A stretch of 64,000 nt of DNA from Sunxiuqinia sp963974515 (GCF_963974515.1 NZ_CAXBDD010000004.1:1-64000); one strand, 5' to 3'. Counted from the first letter of the stretch, positions 15,439-24,421 are shown. Translations and numbers: made by a program. The notes: a model not told the origin generated them from the sequence alone.

Positions 15439-15550
15439 AACATTCCGCATTTCGGGGAATAATATTACGAAATACTTACATGACTAACAAGCTGATATTT
15501 TTTTGTTTCTTCAAAAAGCGACCAAGGCGTTGCTATTTTCATTCAGAAAG

Positions 15551-15590
15551 AAAAAAGCCAGAACTGTTCCGTGTGACAATTCTGGCTTTT
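15551..15590 (-). terminator. terminator of the hexuronate operon
   Basis: AAAGCCAGAACTG pairs with CAATTCTGGCTTT (one mismatch) around a short loop, with a T run on the minus strand. It ends the unit just after dctM. Confidence 0.8.
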
Positions 15591-15610
15591 CAACTTTATC
15601 TTTCACTAAA

Positions 15611-17074
15611 TCAAAATCCAAATTTAGCAGGTAACCACAAGCTCAGTTGTGGCAAATAAGTCACCAGAAGCAACACGATTACCATCGCTAAAAACATGGG
15701 GATAAGCGGCTTGATTACCTTATCGATGCTTAAGCCTGCGACACTGCAACCGATAAAGAGCACAGATCCGACCGGTGGTGTACAAAGTCCCACACTTAGG
15801 TTGAGCACCATAATGATACCGAAGTGAATGGGATCAACCCCCATCGCCGTTACAATCGGCAGGAAAATAGGTGTGAAGATCAATACAGCCGGAGTCATGT
15901 CCATAAACACACCTACAAAAAGGAGAATCAGGTTAATCAGCAATAAGATGATAAACGGATTGCTTGAAATAGACAATAAGCCCTCACTAACATTTTGTGG
16001 AATATTTTCATACGCCATAATCCAAGACAATCCCAAGCAAGTGGCAACCAGCAGTAACACAATTCCGGTTGTTTTTACCGAACGCAGAATGATCAATGGC
16101 AGATCGCCAAAAGAAACCTGTCGATAGATAAAGGCCAGAATGACAGAATATAAAACAGCAATGGCTGAAGCCTCAGTCGCCGTAAAATAGCCGGCCACAA
16201 TACCTCCAATCACGATGATCAACATGAGCAAGCTGGGAATGGCATCCAGAAGTTTCTTCGATCCATCCAATGCTTTCGCCTTGTTGTTTTTGGTCTTGAT
16301 AAAGGCAAAAATAGCAAAGGCGATTAAAAAGAGGATAAATAGGACTCGATTGACAATCGGGTTAAACGTTGCGCGGGCCATCGAAATGCCCTGAAACGCC
16401 AAGACCAGTGCGACACCAATCAGTGCGGCAATTCCCAAAGCTTTTACGGCTGCCTTGGTCCCTTTACGCTTATATATCAGCATGGTGACCGCAGTAATGA
16501 TAATTCCAAGCCCGGTAAGGATACCGGGAACGTAACCGGCCAGGAACAGCGCGGTAATGGATACACCACCACTAGCCAAAGAGTAAACAATCAGGATGTT
16601 ACTGGGAGGAATGGATAAACCTGTGGTTGCCGACGTAATATTCACTGCCGCGCTGAAGTTGTCGGCATAACCCTCTTTCTTCATCTCAGGCCCCATAATA
16701 CTACCGATGGCCGATGCTGATGCGGCTGCCGAACCGGAAATGGCTCCAAAAAGCATATTCGCCAGCACATTTACAATTGCCACTCCCCCGGGAATCCCGC
16801 CAACAAGCACACGGGCAAAGTCGATCAGGCGGATGGCAATTCCCCCGCTATTCATGATGTTTCCCGCCAAAATAAAGAACGGAATAGCCAGTAAGGCAAA
16901 ACTATCCAGACCCGTGGCCATACGCTGCGAGAATGTTGTCAGGGCCGGGATCACATCAATACTGACCAACATGGTCAAAATTCCGGAAATCCCAATACTG
17001 AATGCAATGGGCACGCCGATGACCAGCAAAACAATAAAACTGAAAATGAGCACAAATATTTCAAGAAATTCCAT
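15611..17074 (-). CDS. dctM: TRAP transporter large permease DctM
   Basis: 487 residues from ATG 17074, five bases after the dctQ stop; an upstream start at 17125 would lie inside dctQ. Residues such as VGVPIAFSIGISGIL, SGSAAASASAIGSI and GLSIPPSNILIVYSL are hallmarks of DctM. It is larger than the usual 425 or so residues because of a central insertion (about residues 210-290) with two extra hydrophobic segments. With DctP and DctQ it imports an organic acid driven by a Na+ gradient. Co-transcription with uxaE, uxaC, kdgK and eda makes a hexuronate the likely substrate. Confidence 0.93.
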   Translation of the reverse strand: MEFLEIFVLIFSFIVLLVIGVPIAFSIGISGILTMLVSIDVIPALTTFSQRMATGLDSFALLAIPFFILAGNIMNSGGIAIRLIDFARVLVGGIPGGVAIVNVLANMLFGAISGSAAASASAIGSIMGPEMKKEGYADNFSAAVNITSATTGLSIPPSNILIVYSLASGGVSITALFLAGYVPGILTGLGIIITAVTMLIYKRKGTKAAVKALGIAALIGVALVLAFQGISMARATFNPIVNRVLFILFLIAFAIFAFIKTKNNKAKALDGSKKLLDAIPSLLMLIIVIGGIVAGYFTATEASAIAVLYSVILAFIYRQVSFGDLPLIILRSVKTTGIVLLLVATCLGLSWIMAYENIPQNVSEGLLSISSNPFIILLLINLILLFVGVFMDMTPAVLIFTPIFLPIVTAMGVDPIHFGIIMVLNLSVGLCTPPVGSVLFIGCSVAGLSIDKVIKPLIPMFLAMVIVLLLVTYLPQLSLWLPAKFGF

Positions 17075-17078
17075 AAGC

Positions 17079-17558
17079 TTATTTTTTCCGGTTTTCTTTA
17101 ACCATGTTGTACATATTATCCACATCGAAATAAGCGATCAAAACACCGCTCAACGGCAATACCAGGTAAACAATTCCCAAAGGCATCCCCAAAGCAGCCG
17201 ACTTAACCGACAGGTAAAACCGGGTATAAACCAGCCATGAACCACCAATAATCATCACCGTAATGGCAAACACAACAATAATGGCACTAATGATCATTTC
17301 GAGCTTAAATTTTCGTTGGGGCGAACTCTTTTGAATAAGCAGGTCAATGGCGAGGTGTTCGCGCTTGCCGGCAACATAAGCCGCGCCAAGTAAGCCCACC
17401 CAGATCAGTAAAAAACCTGCTAATTCATCGGTAAAACTGCTGGGTGAATTCATGATATACCGGCTAATAACCTGCCAGAGCACATCAACAACCAGGATAC
17501 TCATCAAAAAGACCAGGATCCATTCCAGCGATTTGTCTATAAAATTTCGTACAGTCAT
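17079..17558 (-). CDS. dctQ: TRAP transporter small permease DctQ
   Basis: 159 residues with four membrane segments. Typical DctQ motifs are visible: VDVLWQVISRYIMNSPSSFTDE near the start and GAAYVAGKREHLAIDLL in the middle. It forms the membrane part of a tripartite importer with DctM. It is tightly packed between dctP (12 bp) and dctM (4 bp). Confidence 0.93.
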   Translation of the reverse strand: MTVRNFIDKSLEWILVFLMSILVVDVLWQVISRYIMNSPSSFTDELAGFLLIWVGLLGAAYVAGKREHLAIDLLIQKSSPQRKFKLEMIISAIIVVFAITVMIIGGSWLVYTRFYLSVKSAALGMPLGIVYLVLPLSGVLIAYFDVDNMYNMVKENRKK

Positions 17559-17570
17559 GTTAATTTGATT

Positions 17571-18560
17571 TTATTCAACGGCTTGTATTCGTTTGATGTA
17601 GGAATAGATGACTGGTTTGTCCTTGTAACTTTCCAGCAAGGGTTGCACCTTTTCAATGAATGGGGCTTTGTCAGGATAGTTAATTTGAACACCTGCTTTT
17701 TGGACTTCTTCCAGCGATTCTATTTCGGATTCGGCCCAAAGTTTACGTTGCAACACAGCCGACTCATCCGCCGCCTGCTGAATCCACTCCCTCTCCTGCT
17801 CGCTCAATTTATCCCAAATAATTTGGCTGAACACCAACACATCGGGAATGGTAGTATGCTCATCAAGCGAGTAGAACTTACAAACTTCGTAATGCCGCGA
17901 AGTATAAAGGCTGGGCGGATTGTTTTCGGCGCCGTCAACCACACCACTTTGCAAGGCGGTGTACAATTCGCCCCACGAAATTGGAGTTGGCGAACCACCC
18001 AATGCTTTGGTCATTTCAACGGCTGTTATACTTCGCATCACCCGGATTTTCAATCCTGCTAAATCATCTGGATGGGTGATCGGTTTCGATTTGGTGTAGA
18101 AGCTGCGCGAACCGGCATCGTAGTATGTCAACCCACGAATCCATTTATTCTCGGTACTCAACAGGAGATCCTGCCCAATTTCACCATCCATAATCTTAAA
18201 AGCGTGTTCTTTTGACTTGAAGATGTAAGGCAGTCCAAAAACCTTGTAGTCGTCGGTAAAACTTTCCATTACGGCGGCCGACACTTTGGTAATCGCCAGG
18301 CTGCCGATTTGAAGCAATTCGACACATTGTTGCTCCGACCCCAACTGCTCGGCAGGATAAATATCGATGATCAACTTTCCTTCAGAAAGCTCAGCAGTAC
18401 GTTCGGCCATAAATTCCATTGCGTGATGTACCGGATGGTCAACAGGTAATCCATGTGCCAGCTTCAGTTCTCTTTTGTCCTTTAGTGGACCAACGCAAGA
18501 GAACGTAGTCAGCAAAAGAATCCCACATAAAAATTTCACAAGTTTGCTATTATAAACCAT
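17571..18560 (-). CDS. dctP: TRAP transporter solute-binding protein DctP
   Basis: 329 residues with a lipoprotein signal (TFSC, Cys22), so it is probably tethered rather than free in the periplasm. LKLAHGLPVDHPVHHAMEFM opens the DctP fold. The substrate-carboxylate arginine lies in LKIRVMRS and the conserved asparagine in VDGAENNPPSLY. The first gene of the transporter part, 14 bp after eda. Context predicts galacturonate or glucuronate as ligand; sequence alone does not decide. Confidence 0.93.
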   Translation of the reverse strand: MVYNSKLVKFLCGILLLTTFSCVGPLKDKRELKLAHGLPVDHPVHHAMEFMAERTAELSEGKLIIDIYPAEQLGSEQQCVELLQIGSLAITKVSAAVMESFTDDYKVFGLPYIFKSKEHAFKIMDGEIGQDLLLSTENKWIRGLTYYDAGSRSFYTKSKPITHPDDLAGLKIRVMRSITAVEMTKALGGSPTPISWGELYTALQSGVVDGAENNPPSLYTSRHYEVCKFYSLDEHTTIPDVLVFSQIIWDKLSEQEREWIQQAADESAVLQRKLWAESEIESLEEVQKAGVQINYPDKAPFIEKVQPLLESYKDKPVIYSYIKRIQAVE

Positions 18561-18574
18561 ATAATTGTCGTTGG

Positions 18575-19246
18575 TTATTTTTTGTATTTCTCAATGATGC
18601 CCAAGGCTTCTTGACATTTTTTTGTAATATAATCAAAATTACCTTGCTCCAAAATTTCTTTCGGGAACAATTGTGACCCCATGCCCACACAGTGAACTCC
18701 GGCTTTAAACCACTGGCTTAAGTTTTCCTCGTCGGGCGAAACACCGCCTGTTGGCATAATGCTCGCATAGGGCATTGGGCCCATCACTCCTTTTACGAAA
18801 TCGGGGCCGCCAACCGATGAACCCGGGAAAATCTTGACCACTTCACAACCCAACTCGTGTGCGCGGCCAATTTCTGTCACTGAACCACAACCAGGGCTCC
18901 AAGCAATCTTGCGTTTGTTACAAACCTTAGCCATTCCTTCATCAATTAACGGCGAGACAATGAAGTTTGCACCAATAGAAATGTATAAAGCGGTGGTTGC
19001 CTCATCAACAATGGATCCCACGCCCATAATCATTTCCGGACACTCCTTAGCCGTCCATTTGGTCAGCTCGCCAAAAACCTCAGCAGCAAAATCGCCGCGG
19101 TTGGTGAATTCAAATACACGGACACCTCCTTCATAACATGCCTTTACTACTTGTTTGCATAATTCAACATCTGCATGATAAAAAACCGGAACCAGTCCGG
19201 TATTTTTCATTGTTTGTGCTACTTCTATTCTTGTAAATCGGGCCAT
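18575..19246 (-). CDS. eda: KDPG aldolase (2-dehydro-3-deoxy-phosphogluconate aldolase)
   Basis: 223 residues. The Schiff-base lysine is in EVVKIFPGSS and the catalytic glutamate in VFEFTNRGD. It splits 2-keto-3-deoxy-6-phosphogluconate into pyruvate and glyceraldehyde 3-phosphate, the last step of the route encoded here. Relatives also cleave 4-hydroxy-2-oxoglutarate. The start is ATG 19246, 28 bp after kdgK. Confidence 0.93.
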   Translation of the reverse strand: MARFTRIEVAQTMKNTGLVPVFYHADVELCKQVVKACYEGGVRVFEFTNRGDFAAEVFGELTKWTAKECPEMIMGVGSIVDEATTALYISIGANFIVSPLIDEGMAKVCNKRKIAWSPGCGSVTEIGRAHELGCEVVKIFPGSSVGGPDFVKGVMGPMPYASIMPTGGVSPDEENLSQWFKAGVHCVGMGSQLFPKEILEQGNFDYITKKCQEALGIIEKYKK

Positions 19247-19274
19247 AATTTCATTTCAAATTCCAAGTTTCAAT

Positions 19275-20312
19275 TTATCGGGCTACACGGCCGGATGCAT
19301 CTCCGCCCATCAGTTTTTTCACTTCATCAACCGTTACCTGGTTGTAGTCACCATAAATGGTGTGCTTCAAACACGAAGCAGCCACGGCAAACTCCAGGGC
19401 GTTCTGATCATTGTCAGGATAGGTCAGCAGGCCATAGATTAGTCCACCCATAAACGAATCACCACCGCCTACACGGTCAACAATGTGCGTAATCTGATAC
19501 TGACGAGATTCATACAACCGTTTACCATCCCAAAGTACGCCGGCCCAGCTGTTGTGGTTGGCATTCACCGACCCGCGCAAGGTAGTAATTACCTTTTTAC
19601 ACCTGGGAAAACGGGCCATGATTTGTTTTGAAACGGATTCGTAAGCCGCACCTTCCACATGTCCACCGGTGACATCAACGCCTTCAGGATGAATATCCAA
19701 AACCATGGCGGCATCTTCTTCATTTCCTAAAACAACATCCGTTCCGGCAACCAAATCCGGCATCACCTCACCTGCAGTTTTACCATACTTCCACAGGTTC
19801 TTACGGTAGTTCAGATCGCAGGAAACGGTAACTCCTTTTTCATTGGCTTTTTTGATGGCTTCCAAACACACCTCGGCAGCTCCCTGCGAGATGGCTGGTG
19901 TAATTCCGGTCCAGTGAAACCATCCGGCTCCTTCAAATACCTCGTCCCAATCAATCATACCAGGTTTAATTTCAGCGATGGCCGAGTGTGCCCGGTCGTA
20001 AACGACTTTACTACCACGGCTCACAGCACCTGTTTCAAGAAAATAAATCCCGACACGGTCGCCGCCAGTTATAATCTTGTCGACGCCTACTCCATAGCTT
20101 TTCAAATCCATTTTGCAAGCTCGGGCAATGTCATTCTCCGGTAGTCGGGTCACAAAGTCCACCGGAATTCCGTAGTTGGCCAAAGAGACGGCCACGTTAG
20201 CCTCTCCTCCACCGAAAGTTGCTGTTAAACTATTTGATTGGTTAAATCTCAAGTATCCTGGTGTTGCCAGGCGCAACATAATCTCTCCAAACGTTACAAC
20301 TTTTTTATTCAT
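19275..20312 (-). CDS. kdgK: 2-keto-3-deoxygluconate kinase (PfkB family)
   Basis: 345 residues. It has the ribokinase-family N-terminal motif (FGGGEANVAVSLANYG) and the C-terminal ATP/catalytic signature DRVGGGDSFMGG, where the Asp is the base. It phosphorylates KDG to KDPG for the aldolase encoded next. A perfect 14-bp palindrome sits 26 bp upstream of its start, so kdgK and the genes after it may have an own promoter within the operon. Confidence 0.92.
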   Translation of the reverse strand: MNKKVVTFGEIMLRLATPGYLRFNQSNSLTATFGGGEANVAVSLANYGIPVDFVTRLPENDIARACKMDLKSYGVGVDKIITGGDRVGIYFLETGAVSRGSKVVYDRAHSAIAEIKPGMIDWDEVFEGAGWFHWTGITPAISQGAAEVCLEAIKKANEKGVTVSCDLNYRKNLWKYGKTAGEVMPDLVAGTDVVLGNEEDAAMVLDIHPEGVDVTGGHVEGAAYESVSKQIMARFPRCKKVITTLRGSVNANHNSWAGVLWDGKRLYESRQYQITHIVDRVGGGDSFMGGLIYGLLTYPDNDQNALEFAVAASCLKHTIYGDYNQVTVDEVKKLMGGDASGRVAR

Positions 20313-20337
20313 GTTCTAATTCTGTTTTTAGTTTCAG

Positions 20338-20351
20338 TGCAATCGATTGCA
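20338..20351. promoter_or_regulatory. perfect palindrome TGCAATCGATTGCA upstream of kdgK
   Basis: A fully symmetric 14-bp site with central CG, the form bound by LacI-family repressors. It lies in the 109-bp gap between uxaC and kdgK, 26 bp before the kdgK start. It differs from the CGTGT-type operators of this cluster, so a second regulator may act here. Confidence 0.55.
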
Positions 20352-20421
20352 AAAATAGAAATCTTTACAATAAGAATCAATTCAAATAACATCGATCGGA
20401 ACTAATTTTGAACCTCATGCT

Positions 20422-21822
20422 CTAAAACTTAAAATAATTTTTGGCGTTGTTGTAGCAAATGTTTTCCACCATCTCTCCGAGCAACTTCATGTCATTTGGT
20501 ATTTCGCCATTTTCCACATCGTTGCCCAATAAGTTGCATAAGGCGCGACGGAAATATTCGTGGCGAGTATACGACAAGAAGCTACGCGAATCCGTTAACA
20601 TGCCAACAAAGCGGCTCAGCAGGCCCAAGTTCGACAAAGCGTTCATTTGCTTCTCCATGCCATCCTTTTGATCGAGAAACCACCAACCGGAGCCATATTG
20701 CATTTTTCCGGGCACCGAGCCATCCTGAAAATTACCAATCATGGTCGCGTATAATTCATTATCGCGCGGATTCAGATTGTACAAAATGGTTTTCGACAAT
20801 CTGTTTTCCATATCCAAACGGTTGAGTAATTTGGCCAGTGGTGCGGCAACGGGCACATCGCCAATTGAATCGAAGCCGGTATCGGGTCCCAGTTTCTTGA
20901 AAAGCCGGGTATTATTATTACGCTGTGCCCCAATGTGGAACTGTTGTGTCCAGCCCCGCGAGTGATCCATGATACCAAATTCATATAACATGCAGGATTT
21001 GAATTTTATGATTTCCTCATTGCTCAGTGCTTTCTGCAAGCGGATCTTATCAAAAATGGCATTGATCTCCTCCTCCGTATAATCTTCGGCAAAAGCTGTA
21101 TCCAAACCGTGGTCAGACAGCCGACAACCATTATCGTGAAAAAACTGGTGACGCTTATCTAAAGCTACCATAAAGGCATCGAAACTATCAATTTCCACAT
21201 TAGCTACTTCACCTAACTGGTAGACATAATCATTAAAAGTCTCTGTATTTTCAACCATCATGGCTTTGTCGGGGCGCCAGGCCGGCAACACGGCCACTTC
21301 AAATCCATCTTTTTTAATGGACTGATGGTACTCCAACGAATCAACCGGATCGTCTGTGGTGCAAATCGTATCGACATTGGCCATGCGAATAATATCGCGG
21401 CATGAATAATTGCCTGATGTTAGCTTTTCGTTACATGCATCCCAAATTTCCTTTGCGGTTTCCGGGCTTAAAACCTTATCGATTCCGAAGAATTTTTTCA
21501 ACTCCAGGTGAGTCCAGTGATAAAGCGGATTACGCAAAGTATGGGGCACAGTTTCGGCCCACTTTTCGAACTTTTCCCAATCACTGGCGTCGCCCGTACA
21601 ATAGCGCTCGTCTACCCCATTGGTACGCATGGCACGCCATTTATAATGGTCGCCGTACAACCAAATTTGTGTGATATTTTCAAACGACTTGTTTTCAGCG
21701 ATTTCTTTCGGTGAAATATGACAGTGATAGTCAAATATTGGCATTTTGGCCGCGTGTTCGTGGTATAGTTTCTGAGCTGTTTCTGTATGTAACAGAAAAT
21801 TCTCATCCATAAATTTCTTCAT
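20422..21822 (-). CDS. uxaC: glucuronate/galacturonate isomerase UxaC
   Basis: 466 residues, the usual UxaC length. Metal-binding histidines appear in IFDYHCHISPKEIAEN, and TDDPVDSLEYH and GAQRNNNTRLFKKLGPDTGFD are family hallmarks. The enzyme converts D-glucuronate to D-fructuronate and D-galacturonate to D-tagaturonate, the first step after uptake. It is 34 bp after uxaE. Confidence 0.95.
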   Translation of the reverse strand: MKKFMDENFLLHTETAQKLYHEHAAKMPIFDYHCHISPKEIAENKSFENITQIWLYGDHYKWRAMRTNGVDERYCTGDASDWEKFEKWAETVPHTLRNPLYHWTHLELKKFFGIDKVLSPETAKEIWDACNEKLTSGNYSCRDIIRMANVDTICTTDDPVDSLEYHQSIKKDGFEVAVLPAWRPDKAMMVENTETFNDYVYQLGEVANVEIDSFDAFMVALDKRHQFFHDNGCRLSDHGLDTAFAEDYTEEEINAIFDKIRLQKALSNEEIIKFKSCMLYEFGIMDHSRGWTQQFHIGAQRNNNTRLFKKLGPDTGFDSIGDVPVAAPLAKLLNRLDMENRLSKTILYNLNPRDNELYATMIGNFQDGSVPGKMQYGSGWWFLDQKDGMEKQMNALSNLGLLSRFVGMLTDSRSFLSYTRHEYFRRALCNLLGNDVENGEIPNDMKLLGEMVENICYNNAKNYFKF

Positions 21823-21856
21823 CAGTCTCCGTATTTTTCTCTTAAAAATTAAACTC

Positions 21857-23104
21857 TTATAAATTAAATAAGCGTTTCAAGTGTCTTTCATAAATATTCT
21901 CTTCAACGCAGGAGCCCACTACATCGGCATTTTTTTCAAGCAGTGAATAATACCGCTCGCCCATTTCGGCAGCAACTTTGTATCCCACATGAATCAACTG
22001 TCTAAAATTCAGATTATAATCCGGATGTCCCGGGATGTGGCGCAAGGTGTTGGCAAACTTTTCGCCCGACCAGCCATTCACTTCCTCTGCGGATGGCAAG
22101 AGGGTATCGTCAATATCAATCACGTCGGCGTAAGGCCCGCACAATTCGTCTTTTCGGCTCAGGGCGCTGGCATAAACTTCCTTGGCAGCCTCTAGCGCTT
22201 CGCCGCCGGCCAGAGCCAAACCAATCACTTCCTCAAGCCAGGTTGTTCCGGCTGTTTTTACATGAAGCCCCTTGTCGTGTTTCTTGATGATCTCGGCCAT
22301 AATTGGGTAAATCGAGAACTTGTCGCTTCCCGAGTGCACACTCAGTTTCAAATCGGCCGGCAAACCAAATTCCTTTATCGCGTGTGCGATGACTAACACA
22401 TCTTCTTCAAACTCTTTGGCAAACTGCCCCAAATCACCTACGTAGTCCACACCTTTATTAAAACGTCCCGTGAACTTTGGTGCAATGGTTTGCGCAGGCA
22501 CACCCCTATCGGCCAACATTTTCAGAATAAAAAACAAATCAACTGGTGTTTGCGGAGTGTCCACTTCATCCATCGACACTTCGGTAATAAAATTACCTTT
22601 CCCTTTTTTCTCAACCAAGTACTGATAAATGCTGGCTGCCTGCTCTGTTGCAGCCAGAAACTTAACGGCGATTTCAATCAGCAACTCATCATCTACCTGA
22701 ATTGGCTCAGAAATTCCCGGAATTTGAAGGGCGCCTTTGTATTTTTCACAAGAAGACAAAAAGGCTTCAATAGCCTCTTTCGAACTCTCATTACCGATAA
22801 AAGCCGCAACATCCAACGTGAAAAAATCGGATGCCTCCACAAAAGGAGCTACCGTTGTAAGATTGATGTGATCGGCATCAACAAAATAGCGGTCATTCCA
22901 ACCCAACGCTTTTACAGCTGCATCAGCTTCTGTTCGAACATCATTTGGCGTTGTCTTTACAATCCCATGCTCCCGGTTCGACTTGTTCCAAACCGGACTC
23001 ACATCAACACCTGACTTGTTCGCCTTAATAATAGCTCTCAACTGGGCTTCTCCTTGGTGTGAAAAACGGTCACCCACACCAAAACTATATTTGCTTAATT
23101 CCAT
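21857..23104 (-). CDS. uxaE: tagaturonate epimerase UxaE-like
   Basis: 415 residues of a metal-dependent TIM-barrel type. The opening MELSKYSFGVGDRFSHQGEA and the segment YFVDADHINLTTVAPF match the UxaE family as I remember it. UxaE interconverts D-tagaturonate and D-fructuronate, so both uronates can drain through a single reductase and dehydratase. That fits this window, which has UxaB and UxaA but no UxuA. It is the first gene of the seven-gene operon, with two operator copies in the 234-bp gap shared with lacI. Confidence 0.87.
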   Translation of the reverse strand: MELSKYSFGVGDRFSHQGEAQLRAIIKANKSGVDVSPVWNKSNREHGIVKTTPNDVRTEADAAVKALGWNDRYFVDADHINLTTVAPFVEASDFFTLDVAAFIGNESSKEAIEAFLSSCEKYKGALQIPGISEPIQVDDELLIEIAVKFLAATEQAASIYQYLVEKKGKGNFITEVSMDEVDTPQTPVDLFFILKMLADRGVPAQTIAPKFTGRFNKGVDYVGDLGQFAKEFEEDVLVIAHAIKEFGLPADLKLSVHSGSDKFSIYPIMAEIIKKHDKGLHVKTAGTTWLEEVIGLALAGGEALEAAKEVYASALSRKDELCGPYADVIDIDDTLLPSAEEVNGWSGEKFANTLRHIPGHPDYNLNFRQLIHVGYKVAAEMGERYYSLLEKNADVVGSCVEENIYERHLKRLFNL

Positions 23105-23162
23105 GTTAGATATTTATTTGTTTTATTAATACAATCCAAATTAACGAAGGACACGGCCACTT

Positions 23163-23178
23163 CCGTGTTCGCACACGA
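23163..23178. promoter_or_regulatory. uronate operator copy 1, CCGTGTTCGCACACGA
   Basis: An inverted repeat CGTGT-N4-ACACG with a central CG, 59 bp upstream of the uxaE start. It is identical over 16 bp to the copy at 23253, with exactly 90 bp from centre to centre, and to the inverted copy before uxaB. It is most likely the binding site of the adjacent LacI-family regulator. Confidence 0.8.
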
Positions 23179-23252
23179 AAGTAGAACATTTCTTTTGCAA
23201 ATCCATAGAAAAAATCAAAAATCGATCGAAAAATGTTATAAAATAGTTTTTC

Positions 23253-23268
23253 CCGTGTTCGCACACGA
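23253..23268. promoter_or_regulatory. uronate operator copy 2, CCGTGTTCGCACACGA
   Basis: The second exact copy, about 70 bp before the lacI coding region and just upstream of a -7 element (23286-23293), where a bound repressor would block lacI transcription. Confidence 0.8.
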
Positions 23269-23285
23269 GTCTAAAAAAAATTCCA

Positions 23286-23293
23286 TAGCTTTG
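23286..23293 (+). promoter_or_regulatory. -7 element TAGCTTTG before lacI
   Basis: A perfect TAnnTTTG match. Operator copy 2 covers the place where the -33 region would be, consistent with autorepression of the lacI-SDR-kinase unit. Confidence 0.5.
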
Positions 23294-23338
23294 TTGGTCT
23301 AAGATTTTTTAAACTAAAAGAAAAAAGCTATCAAACCG

Positions 23339-24421
23339 ATAAGAAGAATACGAATTAAGGACATTGCAGAGAAAGCAAATGTCTCGATTGGCACGGTTGA
23401 TCGGGTGATTCATAAGCGAGGCGAGGTTTCACCTGCCACACGCGAAAAGATCATGCAAATTATTGAAGAGCTCGATTACCAGCCCAATATTCTGGCCAGC
23501 ACGCTAGCTTCCAAGAAAGTTTATTCGCTGGGAGTTCTGATTCCTGAGCCTCAAACGGAAGAAGCATACTGGAGCAAGCCGCTGATTGGAATCAGACAGG
23601 CTTTTAACGAGATTCAGCAATACGGTATAGAAATTAAAATCTACCAGTTTAAGCAAACCGATCCCTTTTTTTTCAAGGAGAAAGCCCACGAACTTTTACA
23701 GGAGCAGCACGATGGTGTCGTTTTAGCACCGTTCTTCTCGCGCGAATCCAAGGCGTTTATTAAAAGCCTGGAAGAGCGCGAAATTCCGTTTGTGTTTATT
23801 GACTCAAACATTCAGGATAGCAGCAAGATCAGCTACATTGGCCAGAATTCGTTTCAAAGTGGCATGCTGGCGGCCAAATTGCTTGACTTTTCGGTGCCTG
23901 TTGACGCTTCAGTTTTAATCATTCATTTTGCCAAGGAAATGGACAACCAGAACCACTTGGTACAAAGAGAACTAGGCTTTTACGATTATTTCAAAAGAAA
24001 AGAAAAACCTTCAAAACGGCATATCACGACCATCGAGATCAATGACCCGGCCAGTGATGATTATTTTGCTCCGATTGAAGCCGGGATCAAAAAAGCTGGC
24101 GATGTGAAAGGAATTTTCGTGACCAATTCCCAGGTTTACAAAGTGGCCGAATACCTGGAAAAGAACGACTTGCATGACATCAGGCTGATTGGACACGACC
24201 TGATTCCAACCAACAGGGAGTATGTACGTAAAAATATAGTGGACTTCCTGATTTGTCAGCGTCCTGAAGAACAGGGCCATCAATCGATTATCACCTTGTT
24301 TCAACATCTCATTCTGAAGAAGACAGTAGCTTCAGAAAATTATACTTCAATTGATATTGTAACCAAAGAGAACCTGGATTTTTACCAGGAGTTTAATTCA
24401 AATAATTATGGAACCAATTAG
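23339..24421 (+). CDS. LacI-family regulator of uronate genes, non-standard start
   Basis: The helix-turn-helix (IRIKDIAEKANVSIGTVDRV) is complete, as are the hinge region and a periplasmic-binding-protein-like effector domain (from KVYSLGVLIPEPQ). Yet no ATG, GTG or TTG lies between the in-frame stop at 23315-23317 and the helix-turn-helix. The first ordinary start, GTG 23405, would remove the DNA-reading helix. I place the start at ATA 23339, which gives MRRIRIKDIAE like relatives; ATC 23330 is the alternative. So either a rare non-AUG start is used, an ATG has mutated, or the sequence has an error. It overlaps the SDR gene by 14 bp. The identical operators on both sides of this gap point to it as the uronate regulator. 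Confidence 0.8.
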   Translation: MRRIRIKDIAEKANVSIGTVDRVIHKRGEVSPATREKIMQIIEELDYQPNILASTLASKKVYSLGVLIPEPQTEEAYWSKPLIGIRQAFNEIQQYGIEIKIYQFKQTDPFFFKEKAHELLQEQHDGVVLAPFFSRESKAFIKSLEEREIPFVFIDSNIQDSSKISYIGQNSFQSGMLAAKLLDFSVPVDASVLIIHFAKEMDNQNHLVQRELGFYDYFKRKEKPSKRHITTIEINDPASDDYFAPIEAGIKKAGDVKGIFVTNSQVYKVAEYLEKNDLHDIRLIGHDLIPTNREYVRKNIVDFLICQRPEEQGHQSIITLFQHLILKKTVASENYTSIDIVTKENLDFYQEFNSNNYGTN

